A stretch of DNA of 42,236 nt from JBBRXJ01 sp038248505 (GTDB lineage Bacteria > Bacteroidota > Bacteroidia > Bacteroidales > JBBRXJ01): the NCBI GenBank assembly GCA_038248505.1, contig JBBRXJ010000020.1, positions 1-42,236 on the forward strand, given 5' to 3'. Below the pieces are notes generated by a model. The model did no database searches and had not been told where the DNA came from. It saw only the letters and a program-made list of their open reading frames with translations. How positions within the stretch are numbered: position 1 is the stretch's first letter; every line of letters begins with the position of its first letter. A program made the translations under genes and the position numbers. Of the stretch, positions 33,604 to 42,172 are shown piece after piece.

Positions 33604-35619
33604 GTGAAATCTTTATGTTTAGCATCTTTTTGGCCTGCTCTTTGCGTATTTGTTTTAGCTTTTGCTTTGTACGCAAATACTTTATCGCATGAATATGCAT
33701 TAGATGATGCTATTGTTATTACCGATAATAAATTTGTTAAGCAAGGTCTTACTGCAGAGAGCTTGAAAGGTATTTTCTTTAACGATACCTTTCTTGGGTT
33801 TTTTGGAACAAAAAAGAATTTAGTTGCAGGTGGCCGTTATCGTCCGCTTTCACTCTTTACTTTTGCTATTGAAAATGCATTTTTTGGTATGTCGCCATTG
33901 GTGAGTCATCTATTTAATATTTTGTTTTATGCTCTTACAGGAATCATTATTTACTTGTTGCTAAAACGATTGATAGCTCTTCCAGATCCACGTTCATGGT
34001 ATGTTAGTATTCCGTTTATTGCAGCTATTTTGTTTGTTGCTCATCCATTACATACCGAAGTGGTAGCAAATATAAAAGGACGCGATGAAATTCTTACCAT
34101 GCTGCTTTCTCTTTTAGCTCTCTGGTTTACATTAGATGCGCTCGAAACTAAAAGGTTTTATAATTCAATACTTGCTGCATTCATGTTGTTCTTAGGATTA
34201 CTTTCAAAAGAAAATGCAGTCACTTGGCTTTTGGTTATTCCATTGGCATTGTTAACATTTACCAAGTATGATATTCGTCGTGTAGTCACATCTACATTAC
34301 CTTTAATTGGTTCTTTTATCTTGTTTATGTTTTTACGCAAAGCAATACTTGGTGATATTGGTAAAGGCATTCCCGATGAACTTATGAACAATCCTTTTCT
34401 ACATGCATCAGGCACTGAAAAGTTTGCTACAATTTTTTACACTTTAGGAATTTATATAAAGCTTTTATTTTTCCCACATCCTTTAACCTATGATTATTAT
34501 CCATACCATATTCCTATTGTAGGATGGGATTTCCCTGGGGCCTATATCTCTTTGCTGTTTTATTTGTTTCTTGCGTTTTATCTCATTAGGGGCATTCGTA
34601 TTTCACGTTGGGTTTTGTTCCCCATTCCTGTTCCTAAAACTGCATCTATTTTTGTATTCGGAATAGCATATTATTTTATTACATTTTCAATTGTTTCGAA
34701 TTTGTTTTTTCCGATTGGCGCTTTTATGAATGAGCGTTTTGTTTACATGTCATCACTTGCTTTTGTTCTGATTGTAGCTGCGTTCATGGTTCAGTACTTA
34801 CCAAAAATAGTACCTGCGCGCTCAGCATCAAAATGGTTAACACTCGTTTTATTAGTGTTTATTACAAGTCTATATTCCTTTAAAACTGTTACTCGTAATG
34901 TTGTTTGGAAGAACGACTTTACTCTTTTTACAAGCGATGTTAATGTTTCTGTAAATAGTGCTAAAAGTAATTGTTCTGCTGGAGGTAAATTATTGGAAGA
35001 GTCTTCAAAGCTTAGCGATAGTACAAAGAAAAAAGAATATGTGGCACGCTCAGTGAAATATCTTCGTAAATCTATTTCCATTCATCCTACATATCGCGAT
35101 GCATTATTATTAATGGGTAATGCACAATGGGATTATCAGAAGAATTTTGATAGTGTACTGTATTATTATTTACAGGTGGTTCGAATAAGTCCCGATTATG
35201 ATTTAATTTATAATAATATTGATTTGGTACTTACTAACTGCAATGATGTTGATCAGCGAATACGTTTATATGAGTCTGTTTTTGCTGATAATCCGAATCG
35301 TTTTAGTGTAAATTATCAGTTAGGCAATTTGTATGGTAAATTTAAAAATGATATCAGTCGCTCTATGTTTTATTTGCGAAGAGCAGAGAGGATAAACCCC
35401 AATAAAGATAAAGCATTACTAAAAGATTTAGGGGTAGCGATGGCAATGTCTAATAAATATGATAGTGCTCTAATGTACTTTTCGCGTGCATTACAAGTAG
35501 ATCCTAATGATGCTGATGTGTATATGAATATGTCTGTAACATACAAAGTGCTTGGCGACACACAGAAGGCCGCTGCATTTATGAATGAAGGGCGAAAAAA
35601 AATGGCTGCTACTAAATAA
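33604..35619 (+). CDS. TMTC-like membrane glycosyltransferase with C-terminal TPR repeats
   Basis: A multi-pass membrane protein of about 671 residues. The GT-C-type first loop reads ANTLSHEYALDDAIVITDN, with the paired Asp typical of polyprenyl-phosphate-sugar-dependent transferases. GGRYRPLSLFTFAIE and HPLHTEVVANIKGRDEIL are phrases shared with eukaryotic TMTC and bacterial relatives. About ten membrane helices fill residues 1-430, then four or five TPR units follow (ISPDYDLIYNNI, DPNDADVYMNMSVTYK). It probably transfers a sugar to protein outside the membrane, but the substrate is unknown. I prefer the GTG at 33604 to the TTG at 33583, because the TTG lies inside a consensus -7 box. The next gene begins 7 nt later. 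Confidence 0.8.
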   Translation: MKSLCLASFWPALCVFVLAFALYANTLSHEYALDDAIVITDNKFVKQGLTAESLKGIFFNDTFLGFFGTKKNLVAGGRYRPLSLFTFAIENAFFGMSPLVSHLFNILFYALTGIIIYLLLKRLIALPDPRSWYVSIPFIAAILFVAHPLHTEVVANIKGRDEILTMLLSLLALWFTLDALETKRFYNSILAAFMLFLGLLSKENAVTWLLVIPLALLTFTKYDIRRVVTSTLPLIGSFILFMFLRKAILGDIGKGIPDELMNNPFLHASGTEKFATIFYTLGIYIKLLFFPHPLTYDYYPYHIPIVGWDFPGAYISLLFYLFLAFYLIRGIRISRWVLFPIPVPKTASIFVFGIAYYFITFSIVSNLFFPIGAFMNERFVYMSSLAFVLIVAAFMVQYLPKIVPARSASKWLTLVLLVFITSLYSFKTVTRNVVWKNDFTLFTSDVNVSVNSAKSNCSAGGKLLEESSKLSDSTKKKEYVARSVKYLRKSISIHPTYRDALLLMGNAQWDYQKNFDSVLYYYLQVVRISPDYDLIYNNIDLVLTNCNDVDQRIRLYESVFADNPNRFSVNYQLGNLYGKFKNDISRSMFYLRRAERINPNKDKALLKDLGVAMAMSNKYDSALMYFSRALQVDPNDADVYMNMSVTYKVLGDTQKAAAFMNEGRKKMAATK

Positions 35620-35626
35620 ATTTATT

Positions 35627-35878
35627 ATGGAAGGAAAAATTGAAATTGTAATTTGTTTAGGAAGCTCCTGCTTTGCAAGAGGCAATAAAGCTACCCTTCA
35701 GGTGGTTGATATGTACATTAAGAAAAACAAACTTGAAAGTAAAGTGTATTTTCATGGTAAACATTGTTTTGGTAAATGTGCTAATGGTCCAGTAGTACAG
35801 ATAGGAGAGAAGATATTTGAAAAAGTGGACTCAATAAAAATTGCTGAAATTTTAGTTAAAGAATTATCTGGCTTATAA
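35627..35878 (+). CDS. Thioredoxin-like [2Fe-2S] ferredoxin (NuoE-like), small
   Basis: An 83-residue protein with the cluster ligands Cys10-x4-Cys15 (CLGSSC) and Cys47-x3-Cys51 (CFGKC), the pattern of thioredoxin-like [2Fe-2S] ferredoxins as in NuoE and HydC/HndA. ANGPVVQIG after the fourth Cys is typical. I chose the ATG at 35627; an in-frame ATG at 35585 lies inside the preceding gene. It probably passes electrons to or from the hydrogenase-like protein encoded 7 nt downstream. Genes of this kind accompany sensory-type [FeFe]-hydrogenases in other anaerobes. Confidence 0.88.
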   Translation: MEGKIEIVICLGSSCFARGNKATLQVVDMYIKKNKLESKVYFHGKHCFGKCANGPVVQIGEKIFEKVDSIKIAEILVKELSGL

Positions 35879-35885
35879 TATTTAG

Positions 35886-37754
35886 ATGATGGAGTTAATT
35901 AATGTAGATAAAGAAAAATGTAAATTATGCTACGCATGCGTAAGAGCCTGTCCAGTAAAAGCCATTAAAGTATCGGAGCAAGATAATTACACTGAAATTA
36001 TTCATTCACGATGCATTAGTTGTGGTAAATGTGTGGATGTATGTGGTCATGATGCTATCACATATCATTCATCAATACAATCTGTTTATGAATTACTTGA
36101 TAAAGGTTATGATGTAGCCGCATTAATAGATCCAACTATTTCAGGAGAGTTTTCAGATATTACGGATTACCGAAAGTTTGTTGGTATGATTCGTAAACTT
36201 GGTTTTAAATATGCAATAGAAGTAGCTTTTGGGGTTGATTTGGTTGCTGCCGAATATAAAAAGCTATTTGAGAATTTTAAAGGACGTTATTATATATCTG
36301 CCAACTGTCCTGCTGTTGTTTCTTATATCGAGAAGTATTATCCCGATATGGTTGATAATCTAGCTCCTATTGTTTCGCCTATGATTGCTTCGGCTAAGGT
36401 TACACGCAAGCGATATGGTAGTGAAATAAAAATTGTTGCTATTGGTCCTTGTGTAGCAGCAAAAAGTGAAGCAAAATTATATTTGGATGATGGACATGTT
36501 GATGAAGTACTTACCTTTACTGAAATACGTAGGATGTTTATTGATCGTCAGATAATGGAAAAGACGCTAGAATTCTCTGATTTTGACCCTCCAATTGGAT
36601 ATAAAGGATCTTTGTATCCCCTCTCAAATGGAATTCTTGAAGCTGGTAATATTTCACGTGATCTTTTAAACAGTAAGGTAATTACTGCTGAGGGCGAAGA
36701 AAATATGCTTGATGCGGTTCGTGAGTTTGAAACGTATTCTGATACTATTAAAAGTCACTTCAATTTGTTTTATGATTTTGGATGTCTTGTTGGTCCAGGT
36801 ACTTCTAAAGATCGTCTTAAATATTTACGTCGAACCCTTGTAATGCGTTATGCAAACAAACGTCTTCGGGAATTTAATCCTACTATTTGGGAAAAAAATC
36901 TAACAGAATTTGAGGGTCTCGATTTATCCCGCACATTTAGGGTTGATGATCAACGTCTCCCCATACCACCAGAAGAAGAGGTTGAACAAATTATGATTGC
37001 TTTGGAAAAACAATGCTCTAAAGATGAAGGTGGATGTGCGGTATGTGGGTATGATTCGTGTCATGATTTTGCGGTTGCCGTAGCTCAGGGTCTTGCTAAA
37101 ACGGATATGTGTTTATCTTTTAGTTTAAAAAACCGCCAAGAGTATATTCGCAATTTAAAAACATCGAATGATAAATTAGCAGAAATGCAAAAAGCCTTGC
37201 AAGAGTCTGAGAAGAAAGCTCGACGTGAGCAACAATTAGCTCGCGAGGCTTCTGAAACAATCTCTTCGATGTTACAGAGACTTCCATCAAGCATTGTTAT
37301 GGTTGATAAAGATCTTAAAGTAATACAAGCCAATCGTAGCTTTATTGAAATGATGGGCGAGGAGGCAAAGCAAATTGATGAAGTAATTCCTGGCCTTGTG
37401 AATGCGGATTTAAAATCATTGCTTCCGTATAATATTACTACTATTTTTTCATTTGTATTAAATAGTGGTGAAGATGTTTTGAATCGTGATATTCATTTTG
37501 ACGATAAATTACTTAATGTATCTATTTTTACGATTCGCAAAAACAAAGTAATAGGTGCAGTTTTGCGTGATATGTATATACCAGAGGTACGTCGTGAAGA
37601 GGTTATTAAAAAGGTGAGTGAGGTGATTGACAAAAATTTAGCAATGGTGCAGAAAATCGGATTCCTTTTGGGTGAAGGTGCTGCAGAAACAGAGCGGATG
37701 TTGAATGCTATTATTGAGTCGCACAAAGCGCCTACCAAGACCAAAGAAGAGTAA
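35886..37754 (+). CDS. [FeFe]-hydrogenase-like iron-sulfur sensor with PAS domain
   Basis: A 622-residue protein in five parts. (1) Two [4Fe-4S] ferredoxin motifs: Cys12/15/18/22 and Cys43/46/49/53. (2) An [FeFe]-hydrogenase large-subunit domain, about 75-345, with SANC141P, GPC189VAAKSE and FGC300LVGPG at the three H-cluster loops. (3) A CxxC-x4-C-x16-C iron-sulfur domain at Cys384/387/392/409. (4) A coiled coil at about 415-465. (5) A PAS domain at about 470-575 with a helical tail. By comparison with clostridial hydrogenase, one cluster cysteine (in the third loop) and the proton-relay cysteine of the first loop appear to be lost, so H2 turnover is unlikely and a sensing role more likely. 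It lies between the [2Fe-2S] protein and a SpoIIE phosphatase, in the manner of group C sensory hydrogenases. An alternative ATG is the next codon. Confidence 0.88.
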   Translation: MMELINVDKEKCKLCYACVRACPVKAIKVSEQDNYTEIIHSRCISCGKCVDVCGHDAITYHSSIQSVYELLDKGYDVAALIDPTISGEFSDITDYRKFVGMIRKLGFKYAIEVAFGVDLVAAEYKKLFENFKGRYYISANCPAVVSYIEKYYPDMVDNLAPIVSPMIASAKVTRKRYGSEIKIVAIGPCVAAKSEAKLYLDDGHVDEVLTFTEIRRMFIDRQIMEKTLEFSDFDPPIGYKGSLYPLSNGILEAGNISRDLLNSKVITAEGEENMLDAVREFETYSDTIKSHFNLFYDFGCLVGPGTSKDRLKYLRRTLVMRYANKRLREFNPTIWEKNLTEFEGLDLSRTFRVDDQRLPIPPEEEVEQIMIALEKQCSKDEGGCAVCGYDSCHDFAVAVAQGLAKTDMCLSFSLKNRQEYIRNLKTSNDKLAEMQKALQESEKKARREQQLAREASETISSMLQRLPSSIVMVDKDLKVIQANRSFIEMMGEEAKQIDEVIPGLVNADLKSLLPYNITTIFSFVLNSGEDVLNRDIHFDDKLLNVSIFTIRKNKVIGAVLRDMYIPEVRREEVIKKVSEVIDKNLAMVQKIGFLLGEGAAETERMLNAIIESHKAPTKTKEE

Positions 37755-37757
37755 GAT

Positions 37758-38939
37758 ATGATAGAGCCTTTTTTTATAGATGTCCATTGTAGGCAAAAAA
37801 ATCATAAAGATGAGAGAATCTGCGGTGATGTTTTTCTGTCAAAAAGAATTCGTGAGGAGAATCGAATGATTGCGGTTTTATCTGATGGATTAGGGCATGG
37901 GGTAAAAGCGAATGTCTTAGCAACATTAACATCAACTATGGCTTTAAATTTCACTAAAGAACATAAAGATATCCTTGCCATTGCTGATATTATTATGAAT
38001 ACATTACCAGTAGATAGTGAACGCCAGATAAGTTATGCAACCTTCACCATTGTTGATGTTGAGTATGATGGGGAAACTCATATTTTGGAGTTTGATAATC
38101 CTCAAAGTATAATTATTCGCAAAGGAAAGATTTTTGATCCAGGTTGGAGTTGCATTTTATTAAAAAATAAGTACGCTGGTAAAGAAATTCATACATGTAG
38201 TTTTAGGCCGAATAAAGAAGATCGAATTATTTTTTGTTCTGATGGTATAACTCAATCAGGGCTTGGTTCTCCGAGTTATCCATTTGGTTGGGGCATTGAA
38301 AAGGTTGCTGACTATGCGCTTGATCAAGTAATGGATGACCCATCATTATCATCCTATAAATTATCAGGAAAACTCCTGAATAGAGCTGTTCGAAATGATG
38401 ATTATCACCCTAAAGATGATACCAGTTGTACCGTTATGTATTTTAGAGAACCTCGTAAAATGCTTATTTGTACTGGCCCGCCTTATGATGAGGAAAATGA
38501 TAAAGAACTAGTACGAAGATTTGAATTGTTTAATGGAAAGAAAATTATTTGCGGTGCTACAACAGCTGATATTATTTCACGTGAGTTGAATCGTGAAATA
38601 AAAGACAGCTTTGAATTTAATGATCCTGATTTGCCCCCAACTTCTGAAATGGAAGGCGCTAATCTTATCACAGAAGGAATTTTAACACTTGAAAAAGTAC
38701 ATACATTACTTAGAGATTATAGTCCTAATCATACATTGGGGAAAGGCCCAGCGGATAGTATTGTTAAATTATTACTTAAGAGTGATGAGATACACATTAT
38801 TATTGGAACACGAATAAATATTGCACATCAAGACCCTAGCTTACCTGTTGATCTTGAGATTAGACGTACTGTTGTTCGTCGCATTGCTCGTTTACTAGAA
38901 AATGATTTTTTAAAAGAAGTACATCTAGAATTTATTTAA
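37758..38939 (+). CDS. SpoIIE-type PP2C phosphatase linked to the hydrogenase-like sensor
   Basis: A 393-residue protein. Residues 1-220 are a SpoIIE/PP2C serine phosphatase: VLSDGLGHGVKANVLA carries the metal Asp, IIFCSDGITQSGLG the second, and DDYHPKDDTSCTVMYF the third. The C-terminal 170 residues (MLICTGPPYDEENDKELVRRF to the end) form a conserved extra domain that I have seen only beside hydrogenase-like genes of this kind, with no named function. No membrane segment is present. The start is 3 nt after the sensor stop. The likely job is to dephosphorylate a STAS-type protein when the sensor is in one redox or gas-bound state; that is inferred from family and position. Confidence 0.88.
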   Translation: MIEPFFIDVHCRQKNHKDERICGDVFLSKRIREENRMIAVLSDGLGHGVKANVLATLTSTMALNFTKEHKDILAIADIIMNTLPVDSERQISYATFTIVDVEYDGETHILEFDNPQSIIIRKGKIFDPGWSCILLKNKYAGKEIHTCSFRPNKEDRIIFCSDGITQSGLGSPSYPFGWGIEKVADYALDQVMDDPSLSSYKLSGKLLNRAVRNDDYHPKDDTSCTVMYFREPRKMLICTGPPYDEENDKELVRRFELFNGKKIICGATTADIISRELNREIKDSFEFNDPDLPPTSEMEGANLITEGILTLEKVHTLLRDYSPNHTLGKGPADSIVKLLLKSDEIHIIIGTRINIAHQDPSLPVDLEIRRTVVRRIARLLENDFLKEVHLEFI

Positions 38940-38988
38940 TACCTATTTAGTAAATCCATTAAATTGGCTCATAAAAATAAATAACAAC

Positions 38989-40158
38989 ATGACCGAAAAT
39001 TCAAAACGTTACAGCATGCGCGGTGTTTCCGCTTCGAAGAAAGAAGTACATGAAGCGATAAAAGACGTTGACCAAGGTTTATATCCAACTGCATTTTGTA
39101 AAATTATGCCTGACATTTTGGGTGGCGATGCAGAATATTGTAATGTCATGCATGCCGATGGTGCTGGTACAAAATCATCCTTAGCATACATGTATTGGAA
39201 GGAAACTCATGATATGTCGGTATGGCGTGGTATTGCTCAGGATGCTATTATCATGAATATTGATGATCTGATATGTATTGGTGCAGTAGATAATATTTTA
39301 TTGTCATCTACAATTGGTCGTAATGCAATTAAAATTCCAGGTAGTGTAATACTCGAAATTATAAGAGGTACTGATGACGTGATCGCAATGCTCAGTAATA
39401 TGGGAGTGAATGTCTATCTCACTGGAGGCGAAACAGCTGATGTGGGCGATTTGGTGCGAACCATCATTGTAGATGCAAATGTAACCTGCCGAATGAAACG
39501 AAGCGATTTAATCGTAAATAATATGCAGCATGGTGATGTTGTGGTTGGTTTATCTTCATTTGGACAAGCAAGCTATGAGAAACAATACAATGGTGGCATG
39601 GGTAGTAATGGACTAACTTCTGCGCGTCATGATGTGTTTGCTAAATATCTTACGGGCAAATATCCAGAGAGTTTTGATGATTTGATTCCAGAAGCTCTTG
39701 TATATTCCGGTAAATATCATCTCGATACAAAAATAGATGGCGTTCCCGTTGATGCAGGTAAATTAGTGCTGAGTCCAACGCGTACTTATGCTCCAATTGT
39801 AAAACAAATGCTTGAAGAATTGCGGCCTAATGTTCATGGCATGATTCATTGCTCGGGTGGTGCACAAACTAAGGTGAAAAAGTTTATCAAAAATCTACAT
39901 GTTATAAAAGATAATATGTTTGATGTTCCTCCGCTTTTCCGCATCATTAAAGAAGAATCTAAAACTCCTTGGGAAGAGATGTATGAAGTTTTTAATATGG
40001 GGCATCGTTTTGAAGTATATCTCCCTGAAAAATATGCACCACGAGTGATTGAAATATCAAAATCTTTTAATGTTGATGCGAAAATTGTTGGTCGTTGTGA
40101 GGCTTTTGATGGTCAAAAAGTAACCATAAAGAGTGAATATGGAACATTTGAGTATTAA
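38989..40158 (+). CDS. purM: Phosphoribosylformylglycinamidine cyclo-ligase (AIR synthetase)
   Basis: Fifth step of purine synthesis: ATP-dependent ring closure to AIR. The 389-residue protein has the PurM family features HADGAGTKSSLAYMYW, AQDAIIMNIDDLICIGA (metal and ATP Asp residues), LTGGETADVGDLV and GDVVVGLSSFGQASYE. It is longer than the E. coli enzyme (345 residues) and belongs to a Bacteroidota form with insertions. It is 49 bp after the phosphatase on the same strand, but the functions are unrelated and it may have its own promoter. Confidence 0.95.
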   Translation: MTENSKRYSMRGVSASKKEVHEAIKDVDQGLYPTAFCKIMPDILGGDAEYCNVMHADGAGTKSSLAYMYWKETHDMSVWRGIAQDAIIMNIDDLICIGAVDNILLSSTIGRNAIKIPGSVILEIIRGTDDVIAMLSNMGVNVYLTGGETADVGDLVRTIIVDANVTCRMKRSDLIVNNMQHGDVVVGLSSFGQASYEKQYNGGMGSNGLTSARHDVFAKYLTGKYPESFDDLIPEALVYSGKYHLDTKIDGVPVDAGKLVLSPTRTYAPIVKQMLEELRPNVHGMIHCSGGAQTKVKKFIKNLHVIKDNMFDVPPLFRIIKEESKTPWEEMYEVFNMGHRFEVYLPEKYAPRVIEISKSFNVDAKIVGRCEAFDGQKVTIKSEYGTFEY

Positions 40159-40195
40159 GCAGTAATTAGTTCAATGTTTTTTCATTTTTTCACAT

Positions 40196-40203
40196 TACTT
40201 TTG
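40196..40203 (+). promoter_or_regulatory. Bacteroidota -7 box of prfA
   Basis: TACTTTTG matches TAnnTTTG; the G is 26 nt before the prfA ATG. A T-rich stretch about 20 nt upstream could serve as a -33 region. Confidence 0.5.
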
Positions 40204-40228
40204 CAAAATATTTTGAGACAATAAAAAG

Positions 40229-41320
40229 ATGGCAAATAACCTGATATTAGAGAAGTTACATGGCGTAAAGCTTCGTTTCGAAGAGGTCGCTCAACTGATT
40301 ACTGATCCTGCAGTAATTTCAGATATGAAGCGATATGTGAGCCTGAATAAGGAGTATCGCGAACTGGAACCCTTAATAAATGCTTACAATGAGTATAAGT
40401 CAATCATGAGTAATTATGATGACGCTAAAGAAATTTTGCAGAATGAAAAGGATGAAGAAATGCGTCAAATGGCTAAAGATGAAGTTGATGCATTAAATCC
40501 TCTGATTGAGCCCTTAGAAGATCAAATACGATTATTATTATTGCCAAAAGACCCTGAAGATGGCAAGAACGCGATATTGGAATTGAGAGCGGGCACTGGT
40601 GGTGATGAAGCGAGTATTTTTGCTGGTGATCTTTATAGAATGTATACCAAATTCTGTGAAAAACGTAAATGGAAGATGGATGTCACTAATGTGTCAGAAG
40701 GTACTGTTGGTGGCTACAAAGAGGTTGTTATGAAAATATCTGGCGAGGGTGTTTACGGTGTTTTGAAATATGAATCAGGTGTGCATCGCGTGCAGCGTGT
40801 ACCTCAAACCGAAACGCAAGGTCGTGTACATACCTCTGCTGCTACGGTTGCTGTTTTACCTGAAGCAGAAGAATTTGATATTGATTTACGCGAATCGGAT
40901 ATTCGTAAAGATACTTTTTGTTCTTCTGGTCCTGGTGGACAGTCTGTAAATACTACGTATTCAGCTATTCGATTAACTCACATACCATCGGGTATTGTGG
41001 TTCAATGCCAAGATGAAAAATCACAAATTAAAAATTATGATAAAGCATTAAATGAATTACGCACTCGTTTATACAATTTAGAGTATCAAAAATATATTGA
41101 CAAAATAGCTAGTAAGCGTAAAACATTGGTTTCAACGGGTGATCGTTCTGCTAAAATTCGAACATATAATTATTCGCAAAGTCGTATCACTGATCATCGT
41201 GTAAATTACACAGTGTACAATCTTCCTGTTTTTATGGATGGTGATATTCAAGATTTAATTGATGTACTACAAACGGCCGAAAATTCAGAACGTTTGAAAG
41301 AAGCAGGTGTAGAAAAATAA
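40229..41320 (+). CDS. prfA: Peptide chain release factor 1
   Basis: Recognises UAA and UAG and triggers peptide release. The 363-residue protein has the GGQ motif in CSSGPGGQSVNTTYSAIRL, and the codon-reading P-x-T motif as PQT in RVQRVPQTETQGRVHTSA (RF2 would have SPF). ILELRAGTGGDEASIFAGDL is the standard domain 2 segment. Length matches the family. It is followed 6 nt later by pyrF, so the two share a transcript. Confidence 0.97.
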   Translation: MANNLILEKLHGVKLRFEEVAQLITDPAVISDMKRYVSLNKEYRELEPLINAYNEYKSIMSNYDDAKEILQNEKDEEMRQMAKDEVDALNPLIEPLEDQIRLLLLPKDPEDGKNAILELRAGTGGDEASIFAGDLYRMYTKFCEKRKWKMDVTNVSEGTVGGYKEVVMKISGEGVYGVLKYESGVHRVQRVPQTETQGRVHTSAATVAVLPEAEEFDIDLRESDIRKDTFCSSGPGGQSVNTTYSAIRLTHIPSGIVVQCQDEKSQIKNYDKALNELRTRLYNLEYQKYIDKIASKRKTLVSTGDRSAKIRTYNYSQSRITDHRVNYTVYNLPVFMDGDIQDLIDVLQTAENSERLKEAGVEK

Positions 41321-41326
41321 TATTGT

Positions 41327-42142
41327 ATGAACTATCAACAGCTAACTGAAACGATTCGCCGTAAGAAATCCTTTCTCTGCATTGGATTGGATAGCGATAT
41401 TGATAAACTTCCTGCGCATCTTAAAAATGTGTCTGATCCGGTTTTTGAATTTAATAAAGCAATTATTGATGCTACTGCCGAGTTTGCAGTAGCCTATAAA
41501 CCTAATACCGCTTTTTATGAGAAATCGGGCGTTGCAGGTTGGATTGCTCTTGAAAAAACCATCGCATATATAAAGAAATTGCATCCAGATATTTTTATTA
41601 TTGCTGATGCCAAACGAGGTGATATTGGTAATACTTCCAAGATGTATGCCGATGCCTTTTTTAAATCAATGAATGCAGATGCTGTTACTGTTGCACCATA
41701 TATGGGAGAGGATAGCGTAAATCCTTTTTTATCCTATCCAGATAAATGGGTAATTCTTCTTGCTTTAACATCAAATAAAGGAGCTGACGATTTTCAATTT
41801 ACAAATGACTCGAACTTGAACATCGCATTATATGAAAAGGTGCTTCGTACTTCAATGAAATGGGCTAATAAGAACCAAATGATGTATGTTGTAGGTGCTA
41901 CAAGACCTGAAATGTTTCGTGAGATTCGCAAAATAGTCCCCGAACACTTCCTTCTTGTTCCCGGTATTGGTGCTCAAGGAGGTGAGCTTAGTAAAGTTTG
42001 TGAGTTTGGTATGACCCGAGATTGCGGTTTATTGATCAATTCGTCACGTGCAATTATTTTCGCTTCAGCTAATACTGATTATGCTGATGCTGCTCGCAGC
42101 GAGGCACAAAAGATTGCAGATGAAATGAAAAATCTTTTGTAA
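41327..42142 (+). CDS. pyrF: Orotidine 5'-phosphate decarboxylase, long type
   Basis: Last step of UMP synthesis. The 271-residue protein is of the longer group, with LCIGLDSDIDKLPAHL at the N terminus, the catalytic DAKRGDIGNTSKMYADAFF, and the phosphate-binding end VPGIGAQGGELSKV with NSSRAIIFA. Its start is 6 nt after prfA. It is convergent with a leftward gene whose end lies at 42173. Confidence 0.96.
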   Translation: MNYQQLTETIRRKKSFLCIGLDSDIDKLPAHLKNVSDPVFEFNKAIIDATAEFAVAYKPNTAFYEKSGVAGWIALEKTIAYIKKLHPDIFIIADAKRGDIGNTSKMYADAFFKSMNADAVTVAPYMGEDSVNPFLSYPDKWVILLALTSNKGADDFQFTNDSNLNIALYEKVLRTSMKWANKNQMMYVVGATRPEMFREIRKIVPEHFLLVPGIGAQGGELSKVCEFGMTRDCGLLINSSRAIIFASANTDYADAARSEAQKIADEMKNLL

Positions 42143-42172
42143 AACTCAAATTTTACTTTCTTTATTTACCAT

